From the NCBI GenBank assembly GCA_037178675.1, contig JAYMGJ010000547.1, positions 86,266 through 150,265 of the forward strand: DNA of 64,000 nucleotides, in the 5' to 3' direction. Source of the stretch: Scleroderma bovista (taxonomy: Eukaryota > Basidiomycota > Agaricomycetes > Boletales > Sclerodermataceae). The position numbers were made by a program, and so were the translations under genes. Shown piece after piece: positions 29,243-40,390 of this stretch (the first letter of the stretch is position 1; the number at the start of each line of letters is the position of its first letter). The notes below the pieces were generated by a model. It was not told the DNA's origin. It was given only the letters and a program-made list of their open reading frames with translations, and did no database searches.

Positions 29243-30158
29243 ATGTCCGCACCGACAAATCTTGTCGACGTTACCTCGACAGAGCACTTCCAGGGCCTCC
29301 TCAGTGCTGATCTCGAGCGTGTCTCGCTCATCAGTTTCTGGGCGCAGTGGGCAGAGCCATGTAAACAGATGAACGAAGTGGTGAAAGAGCTGGCGAAGAA
29401 ATACAGCGCGGTCTTGGTCTTGCAGGTGAGTGCTCTATCTACTTGCCACACTACTGACCGATGAAGACGCGCCTTGGTTATAAAAGGTCGAAGAAGCGGA
29501 ATCAGGACCATTATCTGACATCTTCGAAACGTTCGAAATCGATTCTGTGCCATCCTTTGTGTTACTCCGGGTTTGTGCACATGCCTATATCCATACGTCT
29601 TTCTTTGGGTTGATCTCATTTACGTAGGGACATACTCTCCTCGGTCGAGTAGAAGGAGCAGACGCCAAAGGACTCAGCAATGCAGTCGAAATGCACGCCC
29701 CTTCTCCCAGACCTCAATCCACCGTGACATCTCCACCCTCTGAATCCACGGTAACGGTAACTTCCCCACCATCTACTGAAGAAACGAAAGAAGAACTGCA
29801 CGCACGCATCCGCACCCTCCTTAACCAATCCAAAGTGGTCCTATTCATGAAAGGCAGCCCCGATGCCCCTCGATGCGGGTTCTCGAGGAAGATTGTGGCT
29901 CTGTTGAGAGACGAAAAAGTGGAGTTTACTCACTTTGATATACTGATGGACGAGGACGTCAGACAAGGTGGGTCTATCGTCACTCTTCTTTGATGTTGCC
30001 CGGTATTTGATCGCACATGGTCAATTGAAATAGAACTCAAGGTGATCAACGCCTGGCCAACGTACCCTCAGCTGATCATAAACGGTGAGTTGGTTGGTGG
30101 ACTGGATGTAGTCAAAGACATGGTGGAGAGTGGGGAGTTCCAAGAATTGGTTGCATGA
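29243..30158 (+). CDS. Monothiol glutaredoxin (Grx3/Grx4 type)
   Basis: ATG 29243 ([12 protein letters not shown]), stop TGA 30156-30158, about five exons. The N-terminal thioredoxin-like domain has [19 protein letters not shown], where WAxWxxPCKQM is the redox site with a single Cys, and [11 protein letters not shown] Ser/Pro-rich linker (about residues 110-145) follows. The glutaredoxin domain has [18 protein letters not shown], with the monothiol CGFS site, then [18 protein letters not shown]. This Trx-Grx arrangement is that of cytosolic/nuclear Grx3/4, which bind a bridging [2Fe-2S] cluster and take part in iron sensing and delivery. Introns are GT-AG, for example GTGAGTGC after TTGCAG at 29425 and GTGGGTC near 29968. 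A decayed partial copy follows at 30610-30850. Confidence 0.92.
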
Positions 30159-30609
30159 CGGTGTTAGACGTGTTGGAATTGGTGCTTATTGTTGAAAATG
30201 GTCGATGGGTTCGCTCCTCCCTGGTCATGAATATACTAGACACGTATTCGGTATCGGATATTGAAGGTGCAGGTTTCCAATTTAGTTGGTGCAACCAAGT
30301 GGCTGTGGATGACTGTACCTTCCATAGTGTGAACGGTGGCCAAGATCTCCGATGCTTTGTACTCTGTCCATGCCCTGCACGCACAGACCCAAGTCTGTTC
30401 AACGACACCTCAACAGAACAGCAGGTCCTCGGTGCTGATCTGGTACGTGCCATCAGCTTCTTGATGTGGTGGATCTTGGTGCTACGGGTGGTGATGAGTA
30501 AAGATCGAACTCGATTCAAATCTCAGAGTCGCTCCAGATCCGCTTTTTTTTCCAAATAGTTGCTCTCCTCTTTCGTCGATTCTGTCCACCTGCTGCGCAC
30601 ACACCAAAA

Positions 30610-30850
30610 GACCGTCGTTAAGTCATCATGATCATGAAAGGGCAATCCCAATGCGGGTTCTAGTGACTCCTTCGAGGGACCACAATGTGGAATACGCAAA
30701 TGATACAAGGTGGACATTTCGAATGTCACCCTCCTACTATGTTGTCCGGGTCTCTGATAATAAATCGGAAAAAAACGTAATCAACGACTGGTCAACATAC
30801 CCCTCAGCTAATTGGTCAGTGGACTGGCCATCGACGACGCTGAAAAATCT
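30610..30850 (+). pseudogene. Decayed duplicate of the glutaredoxin C-terminal domain
   Basis: About 450 bp behind the intact gene, pieces of the same domain recur in the same order and orientation: MKGQSQCGF followed by a stop at 30661-30663 (compare [13 protein letters not shown]), SRDHNVEYANDTRW (compare [12 protein letters not shown]), and NVINDWSTYPSAN...VDW (compare [13 protein letters not shown]...VGG). Frames shift between pieces, and the catalytic CGFS reads CGF-stop. Tandem duplication followed by decay explains it. Confidence 0.65.
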
Positions 30851-32048
30851 TAAGCAACGGTCGCACCATGGCGCTTTATCATGGTCGATGCTTCGAACAT
30901 CATTGGAAATTCGCAGTGGATGGCATAGCCCAAGTAATTCCCGAGATAAACGTAGATATGCCTCTGGTAAGTATGACACTTACCATTCATAGAAGTGGAT
31001 CCGTGGATTGCTTCGATAGTACGTCTATTCGGAATGAATATCGTGCTGTACTTCTATCATGGCTTCAGTTGTGCGTCACGGAACTGCGGGTGTACATGCT
31101 GGTTGTGGAGAGACAAGAAGCAGTAGGGCAACCTGCACCTGGTGTCCAAGAGTACGTACGTACCGGATATTCGGTGACGCAGAGCGTGTCCGGACCGGGG
31201 GAGCCGAGCAAACACGTTCCTGGAACTATGTTAGTGAATTTGTATCGGATATCGTCGGTCGCACTGGTAGGACCATGGGAGGGCAAAGGGAATGGGAATG
31301 TCAGGGATGGGGAGCCTAAATACAATGCTCCACCTCTGCGGGAAATTAGCCACCTCCGCCGTTGGCCAAAGACTTGTTATCACGCTGCTCCGGCTGTCCT
31401 GGATGGAAGTAAAGATAACAAATCTTTTTGAATGGCGAAACGTCAGAGAGAACTGCAACTCGTGTGTGGGTGCCACAGCCGATCAAGCGGCTGCGGTCCT
31501 CGAGGCTGCAGGCGACTGCAACAAGTCCACGAGGAGACGACACGAGCCGAATGCTCCACTTTTGCATTGACTATTTGGGAGAGGTGGGTGGTTCTGAGAA
31601 TGGAGGGGCCAGTCTCAGCAGTCCAGCTGTCGAATTCGGGTGGATCTTGCGTATGTCATGAAACGTATGTTTTTTCCTTCCGAGGGTTGTCGTGGGATGC
31701 CACGTGGCGTCACCGAAGATGACATCAAAGCCCGCGGTGTTTTGTACCTTTAATTCATTTACCCGTGGATGCTTCTGTGCGGTGCGCGGGTGGAAGAGGA
31801 CAGGGCAGCGCGACTCTGGACGGCGACAGCGACGACATTGGCAATGAGTGATCTTCCGCTGGGTCGAAGCAAAACACCCCAAATGTGCGTGACGTCATAT
31901 GCGATCAACAAGCGGAGCATCAGCGAGTAAAAACAAATAGACACAAAAGAATAACCGATCAGTGCTTTTCACTTCCCCAGCTCCGTATATTTATTGCCTT
32001 GCCCTTGCTCCAGTTTTCTTTCCTACCACCCAACTGCTACTACTTACC
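30851..32048. other. No recognisable gene
   Basis: About 1.2 kb of anonymous sequence. Overlapping frames on both strands between 30868 and 31882 show no domain. The final part (from about 31890) is the AT-richer promoter and leader of the cysteine hydrolase gene, with CT-rich blocks TTTTCTTTCC and CACCCAACTGC just before its start codon. Confidence 0.4.
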
Positions 32049-32660
32049 ATGCCCCACTCCACCGACCCCGAGAAGCACGCAACGGCAACCCAACACCCCC
32101 CGTGCTTCTCCTGTCGCGCCCTCCTCCTCATCGACGTCCAGGCCAACATGCTCAGCGAGAAGAAGGGCGTCCCCTCTTCCCAATCTGTGCGCCAGAACAT
32201 CCAACGCATCCTCGACCACGCCCGATCCGCAAAACCCCCTCCTCGGATCATCCACGTGCGCAACTGCGGCGATCCCTCCGACCCCGACGCGCCAAACACC
32301 CCAGGATGGCAACTCGTCTTCTCCCCGCTCCCCCATGAACACGTCATCGACAAGCGCAAGAATGACGCGTTTGCAGACACGAAACTCGGCGAGCTCATCC
32401 CCCGTGATGCCGAGGTCATCGTTGTCGGCATGCAGAGCGAGTACTGTGTCACCGCCACATGCAAATCCGCCCTGGACAGGGGAAACGTGGTCATTCTCAT
32501 CAAGGGCGCTCATGCGACGTATGATTGCGTCGAAATATGGAATGGGGGAAGTGTCACCAAGGCACCTGTCATCGAAGCAGACGTCGAGGCAAAACTAGAG
32601 GATGCAGGGGCTAATTTGTTGGAAATGAAATACGTCTCGAAACTCTTCGAAGACCGGTAG
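32049..32660 (+). CDS. Isochorismatase-family cysteine hydrolase
   Basis: A single-exon 203-residue protein starting at ATG 32049 (MPHSTDPEKHATATQH) and ending at 32660. The fold signature is clear: RALLLIDVQANML (catalytic Asp), HEHVIDKRKNDAF (Lys) and EVIVVGMQSEYCVTATCKSAL (nucleophilic Cys with its preceding VGMQSEYCV). These form the Asp-Lys-Cys triad of isochorismatase-like hydrolases. The length of about 200 residues is normal. Substrates in this family range from isochorismate to nicotinamide and ureidoacrylate and cannot be named from sequence. The frame is open upstream, but this ATG lies after the CT-rich leader and gives the usual short N-terminus. Convergent with the thioesterase gene downstream. 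Confidence 0.9.
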   Translation: MPHSTDPEKHATATQHPPCFSCRALLLIDVQANMLSEKKGVPSSQSVRQNIQRILDHARSAKPPPRIIHVRNCGDPSDPDAPNTPGWQLVFSPLPHEHVIDKRKNDAFADTKLGELIPRDAEVIVVGMQSEYCVTATCKSALDRGNVVILIKGAHATYDCVEIWNGGSVTKAPVIEADVEAKLEDAGANLLEMKYVSKLFEDR

Positions 32661-33495
32661 GCTTCCTCTTCCCTGTCTGTTACCGTGGCGTTTGTGCAAT
32701 GTACATAAATTCACTGGCTTCGTCAACGGAATGTCGAGGTGAGTCCGTTCTATGTAGCCTATCAATGCGACTAATGATGTCCCGTCGTAAGAAAGGGACA
32801 CATCATCATCATCACTATCATCGTCATCCAACTAGTACCCACATCGTTCATCTATACCACCCATCACGCTATCGAATCATCCATACATTAGACATCAACA
32901 TGGAGACCGTCGTATTTGATTAGTGTGGCTTCGATCATGGTCTTCACTGCGGGCAGTCTTTTCTTCCGTCTCTGGAGTGGTTGGACACAGACACTACATT
33001 GCTTTACCCTTTCACTTTTTTCCCTACTCGTCTTCCTCGTCCGTAATGCTTACCTTCCCCTATTTACTATTCATTCCTTCTGGCGCCGTTACGTTCTGCT
33101 ACATTTTTATTTCGCCGTTTCGTGTTTCTCGGTTTCTTGTGACATCGATCTCCATCATCGCACAACTCTGGGCGAAGACTAAAATGAGGCGTCGTTCCAT
33201 GACGAATGCAGTGGTGACATCAACTGCTTGGTAAGATATATATCGGGTTCGACAAATATGTAGAGTTTTCAAACTGGTATTAGCTTTGGTAATTACAGGC
33301 CAAAGGGTGGTATAGACGACCGCTGGCACTTACCAGAGCACCAGTCACCGTCGTTGGGAGTTATACAGGAGATACATTGGAACCGGCATGGCGTTGGAAT
33401 TAGCTCAGCCACTCCAATATGGTCTCCCCTAGGCAAACCAAGGATCTGAAGAGCGATTCTTGCAACCAAAAGATATATGATACAATCAACTTACA
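32661..33495. other. No recognisable gene, convergent intergenic region
   Basis: It lies between the 3' ends of the cysteine hydrolase (plus) and the thioesterase (minus). It includes a CATCATCATCATCAC run near 32801-32822 and hydrophobic-looking chance frames on the plus strand at 32916-33234. No RNA gene was seen. Confidence 0.4.
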
Positions 33496-35545
33496 TTATA
33501 CCCCAGTGCTGATTTTGCTTCCTCGAGTCCTTCTTCCCCTAATCTGTGCACCCATCTCAAGAGCTCGCTTTCCCTCCAGCCACAACATTGCTTCTACGTC
33601 GTGTTCGGAAAAAAGATGTTCATACACTGATCACCAAATGAACAAGAGGGGTCACGTTTACCTTTATATGTCCTTGGGATGACTATCCTCGAAACAGAGT
33701 TCCCGTCATCTCGAGCCCAGGTAAACCGGAACTCATTGGTCATTTCTTCTTGGCCCCTCTGTATATCTACCACGCTTGCTTGCACACGGACGTGCTGTCG
33801 TGGGGTGTGTAAGTTTGAAAATGTTGGAAAGCGGGACTTGGAAAAAGAGGTTTATTGTCCACGAAAACTTACCACTGCAGCGGGAAGCTCATCAGGTGGG
33901 CTTGTGTGAAGAATCTGGGATCGCAGGCGGAGTATCGAACCAATGGGGACAGGCCGCGTGAATGATGTTCCGTCCAAGGAAAGGAAGGAAACGTGGGATT
34001 GTGTGAATAGGGAGCAGTTCGCAAAACCGAGCTGGAATGGATACCCATGAAACTGAGGTACCGGTGAGAATGGATGGTAACTACCTCGTAGGCTAGGCGC
34101 ATCAAATACCCTAGATAATGTACGGTACATGGATTAAAGTTGGTCTGGGCGGAAATGGATATGCCTCACCTCCGAATACTTTCTGATGTACGCTAACATG
34201 GTTGAGAACTCAAGGAAAGCATTTTTATAACTCTAGCTGGGCTTACTTGCGCTCTTGAGGGAACATCAACATGGTCTTTTCCAACAAGGTATCTCCCATG
34301 AAAACCCTGTCTCCGATCGAGTTAGTACCAGCATCCTGATCATACTTTAGATGCGTTGCATGCAGCTCTGCGGCCTCAGACGAGGTTGGTGGAACGCGCA
34401 AAAGGGACTGCAAAGCTGCTGCTTTTCTCCGTTTTTGTGCACCTTGCATTCCGTGAGCCCCCCTCGATAAAAAGAAATTCTATAAAAAGACCAACTTTCA
34501 CCCATCCTATACAGTGCTTCTTCCTCAGGAGTGTTGATGACGAGCGAATTGACCGGATATGCCTTACGCGTGCGAGCGTTTCTGCATACCATCGAGAACC
34601 GTCCTATGTACGGAATCGGATGAGTAGGCTCAGCATTGCAGGTCATGTCTGTCTTACCGAGCATCAGTGTTTCCTCCCGTCCGTCTATAGCGATGGCCTC
34701 CATCTTAACGGCGACTTCCATAGAACTTGTGCCCGTGTATATGACCTGTCCGCTGAGACGAATATCCCTCACAGGTCGAAGCGGGGCCAGAATATCCAGT
34801 CTACGAAATAGCCATCGAGTCGATGAGTCAACAGCATGTAGTAGGCTCCTCTTTCATGGCGAAACCCCCCACCTCTCAACAGAAGCCGTGACAATGTAAA
34901 ACCCTTTCTCCTGCACTCGGCTGATATTCCCTGCTTCGGGGCCGAGCATGTGTTTATACGCTGTAGATGCGGCGAGAGAATCGAGGTGTTCCATGAGCAT
35001 ACCAGTGCGCAGGCCTCCAGATGCATTGGTGTACTGTTCCAGAAGCTCGGGAGACGACGCGAACGGGAGAACTATCTGCGTGTACGTCTCGTGCATATGT
35101 CGTGGAGTAGGTGGGTCTGAAGTCGGCGATGAAGCATTTTCCGACGTGGGAGGTTTCGCCGTGCTGCTAAGGAGCACTTCGGACCAGAGACCTCGACTCC
35201 GTATTGGCATGAAGCTACAAGTTGATTTGTTCCAAGTCCGGGCCCAGAACGTGTTTGCTTACCTGGAAGCTGGATTGGACTTTTCTCCTAAACGTGCCAT
35301 TATTCAGGTTGTCGAGAGGCTGGACAGCGATATCTTTACTCACTGACGACCCTCAGCAGGCGGTCCATTGTATCAACATCCTCAGTTTCCAAAGCGGCCG
35401 TAACTTCGGTGGACTGCGCCGCGCTATGGAACGGTGATGATGATACCCTACGGCCCCCTCCAGGCGGTGGTATACATCTCCGATTCGGTCGAACGAAGAC
35501 CGCTTGTGAACGACTCCGAAAGCTGCTGAGAATTTGGCGGAACAT
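33496..35545 (-). CDS. Mitochondrial acyl-CoA thioesterase, ACOT9-like (double hotdog)
   Basis: Minus strand from ATG 35545 (MFRQILSSFRSRSQAVF) to a TAA at 33496-33498. The N-terminus is Arg/Ser-rich without acidic residues, a typical mitochondrial presequence. Next come RSRGLWSEVLL, HETYTQIVLPFASSPELLEQ, YTNASGGLRTGMLMEHLDSL, ASTAYKHMLGPEAGNIS and GFYIVTASVER (first hotdog), then RDIRLSGQVIYTGTSSMEVA and GRFSMVCRNARTRKAYPVN, RVPPTSSEAAELH, LEKTMLMFPQERK, FGGFLMRLAYE, SHVSFLSLDGTSFTRPVPIG and EEMTNEFRFTWARDDG (second hotdog). The last exon, reached by GTAAAC...GACGTAG splicing, gives EAMLWLEGKRALEMG. Such enzymes hydrolyse acyl-CoA to free acid and CoA in the matrix. The junction between presequence exon and first domain is not fully resolved. 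Confidence 0.88.
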
Positions 35546-36085
35546 GGTGATCAACAAAGTGGCTTCAAGGAGCCCGGCTTACAGTTGCAATGGACGAATG
35601 ATCCGAATGATCGGGTTGTATAACATAACCTTTCAATCGGAATTTGGAAGCCGATTCCTGCAGATCACAATTTCCTTCTCAACTTGGAACATCGAGCGGG
35701 ATTCGACACTTGATCATACCCTTTTCAAATCCAAACCCCGAGAAGGTAATATGGTACGGTGTACCGTTCCTCGTGGACAGAATATCAAGTCTGGCGTATT
35801 ACAGGGACACCCCGAAGACTCGACTGAATTCCTCGGGATATGTATCCACCAAACGAAGATCTAATTCGAATGAGGCAAAAAAATGCGTCTCCTTATCTTT
35901 CGACTTGATGACCCTCATGATGGTAGTACACATTGTCAACTTCACGTGTGGGGACCGACTCAACTTATGAAGACACTCTTTCTATACTTAGTGGTACAAT
36001 TATGAATGCAAGTAATACTACAACTTGGTGCGAATTTCAGTCTCCAGGCTACTGATTGACAAAACTTGAAGCTTGACGATGAGAC
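35546..36085. other. Intergenic, no recognisable gene
   Basis: 540 bp between the start of the thioesterase gene and the stop of Ku70, both on the minus strand; it must hold the thioesterase promoter and the Ku70 terminator. Plus-strand frames here are anonymous. Confidence 0.4.
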
Positions 36086-39012
36086 TTATGGATGCTTCTG
36101 AAGCCAGTCCCGGACACGTCCCATCAAATCGGCTTTTTTGCCTGTCACGGATTGCCCTTTATTCTTGAGGAACTCCTTGGAACAATGGATAATAGTCAGA
36201 CAGGGAATTTCATCACGGAAAAGTGAAAGTTGTCAACGAACCTTTAACTGATCGACCCGAAGCTACAAAGCACGGTGGAATGTTAGCAAAATACAGCGGT
36301 GAAATTATATCGACCCACCTTATCCAGCATATCCGACTCGTACTTGCTCCTAACCTCAGCTTCATCGACGGAAATATCCTGAAGATGTGTCAGTGGTATG
36401 AAACGATCGCTTCAAGGATGGAACGTACTGCTTTCCTCTTGGTGCCTGTTATGAGGACGACATTGTTGAAGTGCTCGTCCTCCGCGAGTGCCTTCTTCCA
36501 CTCCTTTAATAGGTTTCCCGCTCGCTGTACACGCAATGAACCACTTTAGCGATGGCAATATCTTTGTAAGTGACAACACATGCCTTATGGATCATATCGT
36601 ACTTTGGTCGTGTCAAATCTTCGAACGACTCAGCATCGAATTCTTCTCTGAATGCGCTCGCCTGTAGTTGGGCATTGTGGTACGCAAGTGCTACAAAAAT
36701 CAGTAAAAAAGGGGATGGAGGTTAGAAAGGCAAGAGAGTCACAGGGATTGGGGTATGAATCGGGTTCAAAACCATTCTTGATCAACAATTTTTCTACCCA
36801 TACTTTCGCTGCATCTTTGGAAGGTGCTGAGGCTTAATGATGCATCGAACATCAGACATAAAGACGAGATTAAACGCAACAGATCCACCATACCTCTGAA
36901 TTCTTTCTCCAGCGGAGGCGCCCTAATGTCGTCTGCGAACGGAAGAACGATGAGATGAAAGCCAGCCGGTTCGCTCCATCCGCCTTCCTCCACCTTTTCT
37001 GCCTAGGAAACGACGTATATTTAAGTAGTATCGCAGATGAGTTGTGTATAGCTATTACCTGTGGTAACATCGCACAAAACACTGGACTTGAATTACGACG
37101 AACAAGAACACGGGCCAACCCAATTTTCTTCTTTTCGAGCATCTTCTGGAGCAGGGCGCTGAACGTCCGCTTGCTCCCAGAATATTTCTGAGAGAAAATT
37201 ATGAAGGGACTGAAGATACAGGATCGTCGTTGAGTCTTACCAGCTCGTCCGGATATATAAAAAGCGAATGCTTGACATTATCTTCGAAAGCTAATTCTTT
37301 CCTACTCTTGAATCCCAGCAGTTTTATTCCTGCAATGGTCATGTAGTCGACTGAAGCACGATGCTTCCCATTTTCACGCACCTGGTTCAAGCCCCATAGT
37401 GTGGAATGATTGAACCTCTTCCGCGGTATAGAAGGGCTAATTCATGTCAGATATATGAACGTGAGAAGCACAGAGACATCACCCTTCGACCAGCTCTCAC
37501 TACCCGCGATCCCCCAAGTCCAATTTTCTTGTCACCGTCGGCAGGTTGATCTGCACCGCCAGAAAGTTTCATGCCAAACAATGCCTTGTTCCGATCAACC
37601 TCCGCACCCTTTTCCTATCAGAGTTACGCTAAGAGTAAACCAGAAGGAAACAATTAAGGTAGTATTAACCCGTACCTCATCGATGTAGGCAGTCCTGCTA
37701 GTTACCACCTCCAACTTGTTACCCAAGTCAACAAAATATTTGTGCGACCCTTTCTTTTGTTCCGTCACCAATCCGTACCTGACGGGTTAGAAAGGTTGGA
37801 CCCAACGTAATTTTAATTTAACGATATACGGACCCTTTTACCCCAATCGTAAATCCTTTGCCGAGCTCGAGCGGAATGCTGAACAATGCGCGCTTTGGTT
37901 GTTCATGAAAGCGCATCTGTTCAAGAAGGTCGTCCATTCTTGTAATTGATATTGAATCCGGGAGCACCCCAGAGTCCTCCTGTTCGTTCCCAACAACATT
38001 GGAAGGAAGGACTGACTGAATTGCAATTCCCACCGTTGGTCGGGTGATCGAGGGCAAGTGTGTACGACAAGACGTACCGAGTAAAATTTGGTCACATCAA
38101 ACGGTTTTTCAGGGGTGGAGACGAAAAATGGTTCAATTTGACACCCAGACTGCGTGAGATCCTATCGTGCCGTCAGCTACACGTATCTTGTCATAACAGC
38201 CATCATTTACAATGAGTGTCGTTCTTGCTGAAGTCAGCAGTTTAGTATTGCCTGGGTTTGGGTTGTCATCATCGGTGATGAGAAATACGCGTTTTGATGC
38301 CGTCTTTGGTGCACTGATTGATGGAGGTGGAATGAGTTTCACACACTACGTGACCGACATAACACAACCTATCGCGCAACACCCAGTTGCAACTCATGAA
38401 TACGTCCCCCATGGGTATCTTATTTCCTTGGAGAGGAGGGGCCTTGTTCTTCAAGGTATCAGGATCCCCGCGAGCCTCTTCCCCGTAGAGAATCAGTGGG
38501 CTGCTGACTTTGCAAGAAGATGACACCAACCATCGATCAAACCCATGAGTTCTTGTACTGACGGCGCACTAACGGGTGCCAGATGCTGGTAGATAAAAGT
38601 ACCCTTCTTAATCTCGGATGTACGGGTGTTGCTCTCGTTCCGCCGTGACTGCACGAAAATATGAATTCACTCCCAAACATTTCGCTATCATGGAAACTCA
38701 CTGTATTGAATAGAAGGATTCCAACCCAGTCGTTTGGTCCTGAAATGACCTTCTTCTTCTGCACCTGCATTGCGGCGTCGAGGGCGGACAGGAGGTGAGA
38801 TGTTTTCACGTCCTCATAGACGGGATCATCTCGAAGCTCTTGCATGGACTCTGAACAGTCAATGCAGAACAAGATCACGTCGCGTTTCCCTTCAAAAAAC
38901 TGGCCGAAAGTGTGGTAGAACAATCATATAACACACGCCAACGTACTGAAGTGTCTTGCAATTCTTCTTCTTCCTCTTCAGGGAGGACATTCCAGTCATC
39001 ATAAGGAGGCAT
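36086..39012 (-). CDS. KU70: Ku70, DNA end-binding subunit of non-homologous end joining
   Basis: Minus strand, ATG 39012 (MPPYDDWNVLPEEEEEEL), stop TAA 36086-36088, many short introns. The vWA-like N-terminal domain has RDVILFCIDCSESMQELRDD, VKTSHLLSALDAAMQVQKKK and NDWVGILLFNT; next come IFLITDDDNPNPG, RWELQFSQSF, LLEQMRFHEQPKRALFSIPL and GPYGLVTEQKKGSHKYFVD. The beta-barrel core has LWGLNQVRENGKHRASVDYM and HSLFIYPDEL, then LARVLVRRNSSPVF and AGFHLIVLPFADDIRAPP. The C-terminus is a SAP domain: LRVDQLKEFLKNKGQSVTG and KKADLMGRVRDWLQKHP. It is nuclear, forms a heterodimer with Ku80 on broken ends and has telomere roles. Divergent from the PTPA gene with about 230 bp between start codons. Confidence 0.93.
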
Positions 39013-39243
39013 TATTCCAGATACAAAACGGAGGTAAGCAACTACGACACGTAAGAATAGTTGCTGGAGATGAAGGTCGCAGACAAGTCAGTTCACGAAG
39101 ACGCGCCTCGACTTGTGACACAATCACGAGTCACATGACACGGCCCCTAACACAGCCTTCCGATGCTGACTCAGAGCGTGCGCTGGCCTACTTGCGACAT
39201 GCGCAACCCCTTTCAAAGTTTCATAGACCTTGTAGCTGTTGAA

Positions 39244-40390
39244 ATGACCCCACAAAACCTGCCTCAAATGCGACAGATTCGTATAACAGAACTCGTGGAC
39301 CTACCTCAGCAAAAAATACGCACCGATGATGACATCGCAGCATGGAAGCGAACGAGGGGATATCGCGATTATTGGCTGTTTTTGTTGCGGCTTAATGAAG
39401 CGGTCATAGGATATCCTATACAGCAGGCGGATGAGCCATGCGGTCCAGTAAGTTATCCTCAGTCCTTTACTACTCTGGCAGATTTAATCCGAATCAGCCA
39501 ATAACTGCTCTGCTCTCCATGTTAGACACACTTGATGGGTGGATCGATGACATCCCGCCACTTCAGTCACCCCAACGATTTGGCAATCAAGCGTTTCGAA
39601 CCTGGGGTGACCGTTTGACCCAGGCACGTCTTATTGACGTCGAAAATGTCGACCCCTCATCCTGTCACAGAGATCCGACCAACTTCTGTGCGAATTGTTG
39701 GGCAAGGACATGCGTACAGTCATTCCCTATTTAAAGCCGTTCCTGTTGACCTCTTTCGGTTCTTTTTTGCGATTGGACTATGGGTCAGGACATGAAACGT
39801 CCTTTTCCATGTTGCTTTGCTGCCTCTCTCTCATCAGGTTCCTCGATCCTTCACCAGAAGCGGAACGCACTCTGGTGCTGCGGGTATTTGTCCGTTATAT
39901 GAGGTTATGCTGGAGACTCCAAGATGTCTATAGGCTTGAACCAGCAGGTAGCCACGGCGTCTGGGGCCTAGATGATTATTGCTTCCTTGGTTACGTCTTT
40001 GGGAGTGCTCAGTTAAGAGGTACGATCCAGACGACAGTTCAAATGAACACTGTACTGACCTTTCCAGACCAAACGGAGTTTCCCGTCTCCGCCATCCTTC
40101 GTCCCGCTCTACCACAAGATAATTTGTACTCCATGTGCATAAACCGCATTCACCAAGTCAAACATGGACCATTCCATGAACATTCGTCCCAATTGTACGC
40201 CATTGCTACTGGCGTCCCAAACTGGGCCAAGGTAAACTCGGGTCTACTCAAAATGTACGAGGTAAGGGTGCTCTTACCCTCTGGAAGACTTGCGAGTGAT
40301 TCACGTAAATCATAGGGAGAAGTGTTGAGTAAACGGGTTGTTGTCCAACACATGCCTTTGGGGGGTCTTCTCTCGTTAGAAGAGGATTAG
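39244..40390 (+). CDS. Serine/threonine-protein phosphatase 2A activator (PTPA, Rrd-type)
   Basis: Start chosen at ATG 39244 (MTPQNLPQMRQIRITEL), because the family begins shortly before the AWKRTRGYRDYWLFLLRLNE block; an in-frame ATG at 39163 is possible. Next come LLSMLDTLDGWIDDIPPLQS, RFGNQAFRTWGDRL, VIPYLKPFLLTSFGSFLRLD, YGSGHETSFSMLLCCLSL, VFVRYMRLCWRLQDVYRLEP and AGSHGVWGLDDYCFLGYVFG. GTGHE-like YGSGHETSF and GVWGLDD are the hallmark ATP/Mg and PP2A-contact loops of PTPA. The last exon (after GTAAGGG...ATCATAG) gives GEVLSKRVVVQHMPLGGLLS, stop TAG 40388-40390. It is a peptidyl-prolyl isomerase and chaperone that reactivates PP2A-like phosphatases in cytosol and nucleus. The reading is intact end to end. 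Confidence 0.92.

Noticed and set aside
34300..35210. Plus-strand frames opposite the thioesterase gene
   Set aside because: They are shadows of the clearly conserved minus-strand hotdog domains.
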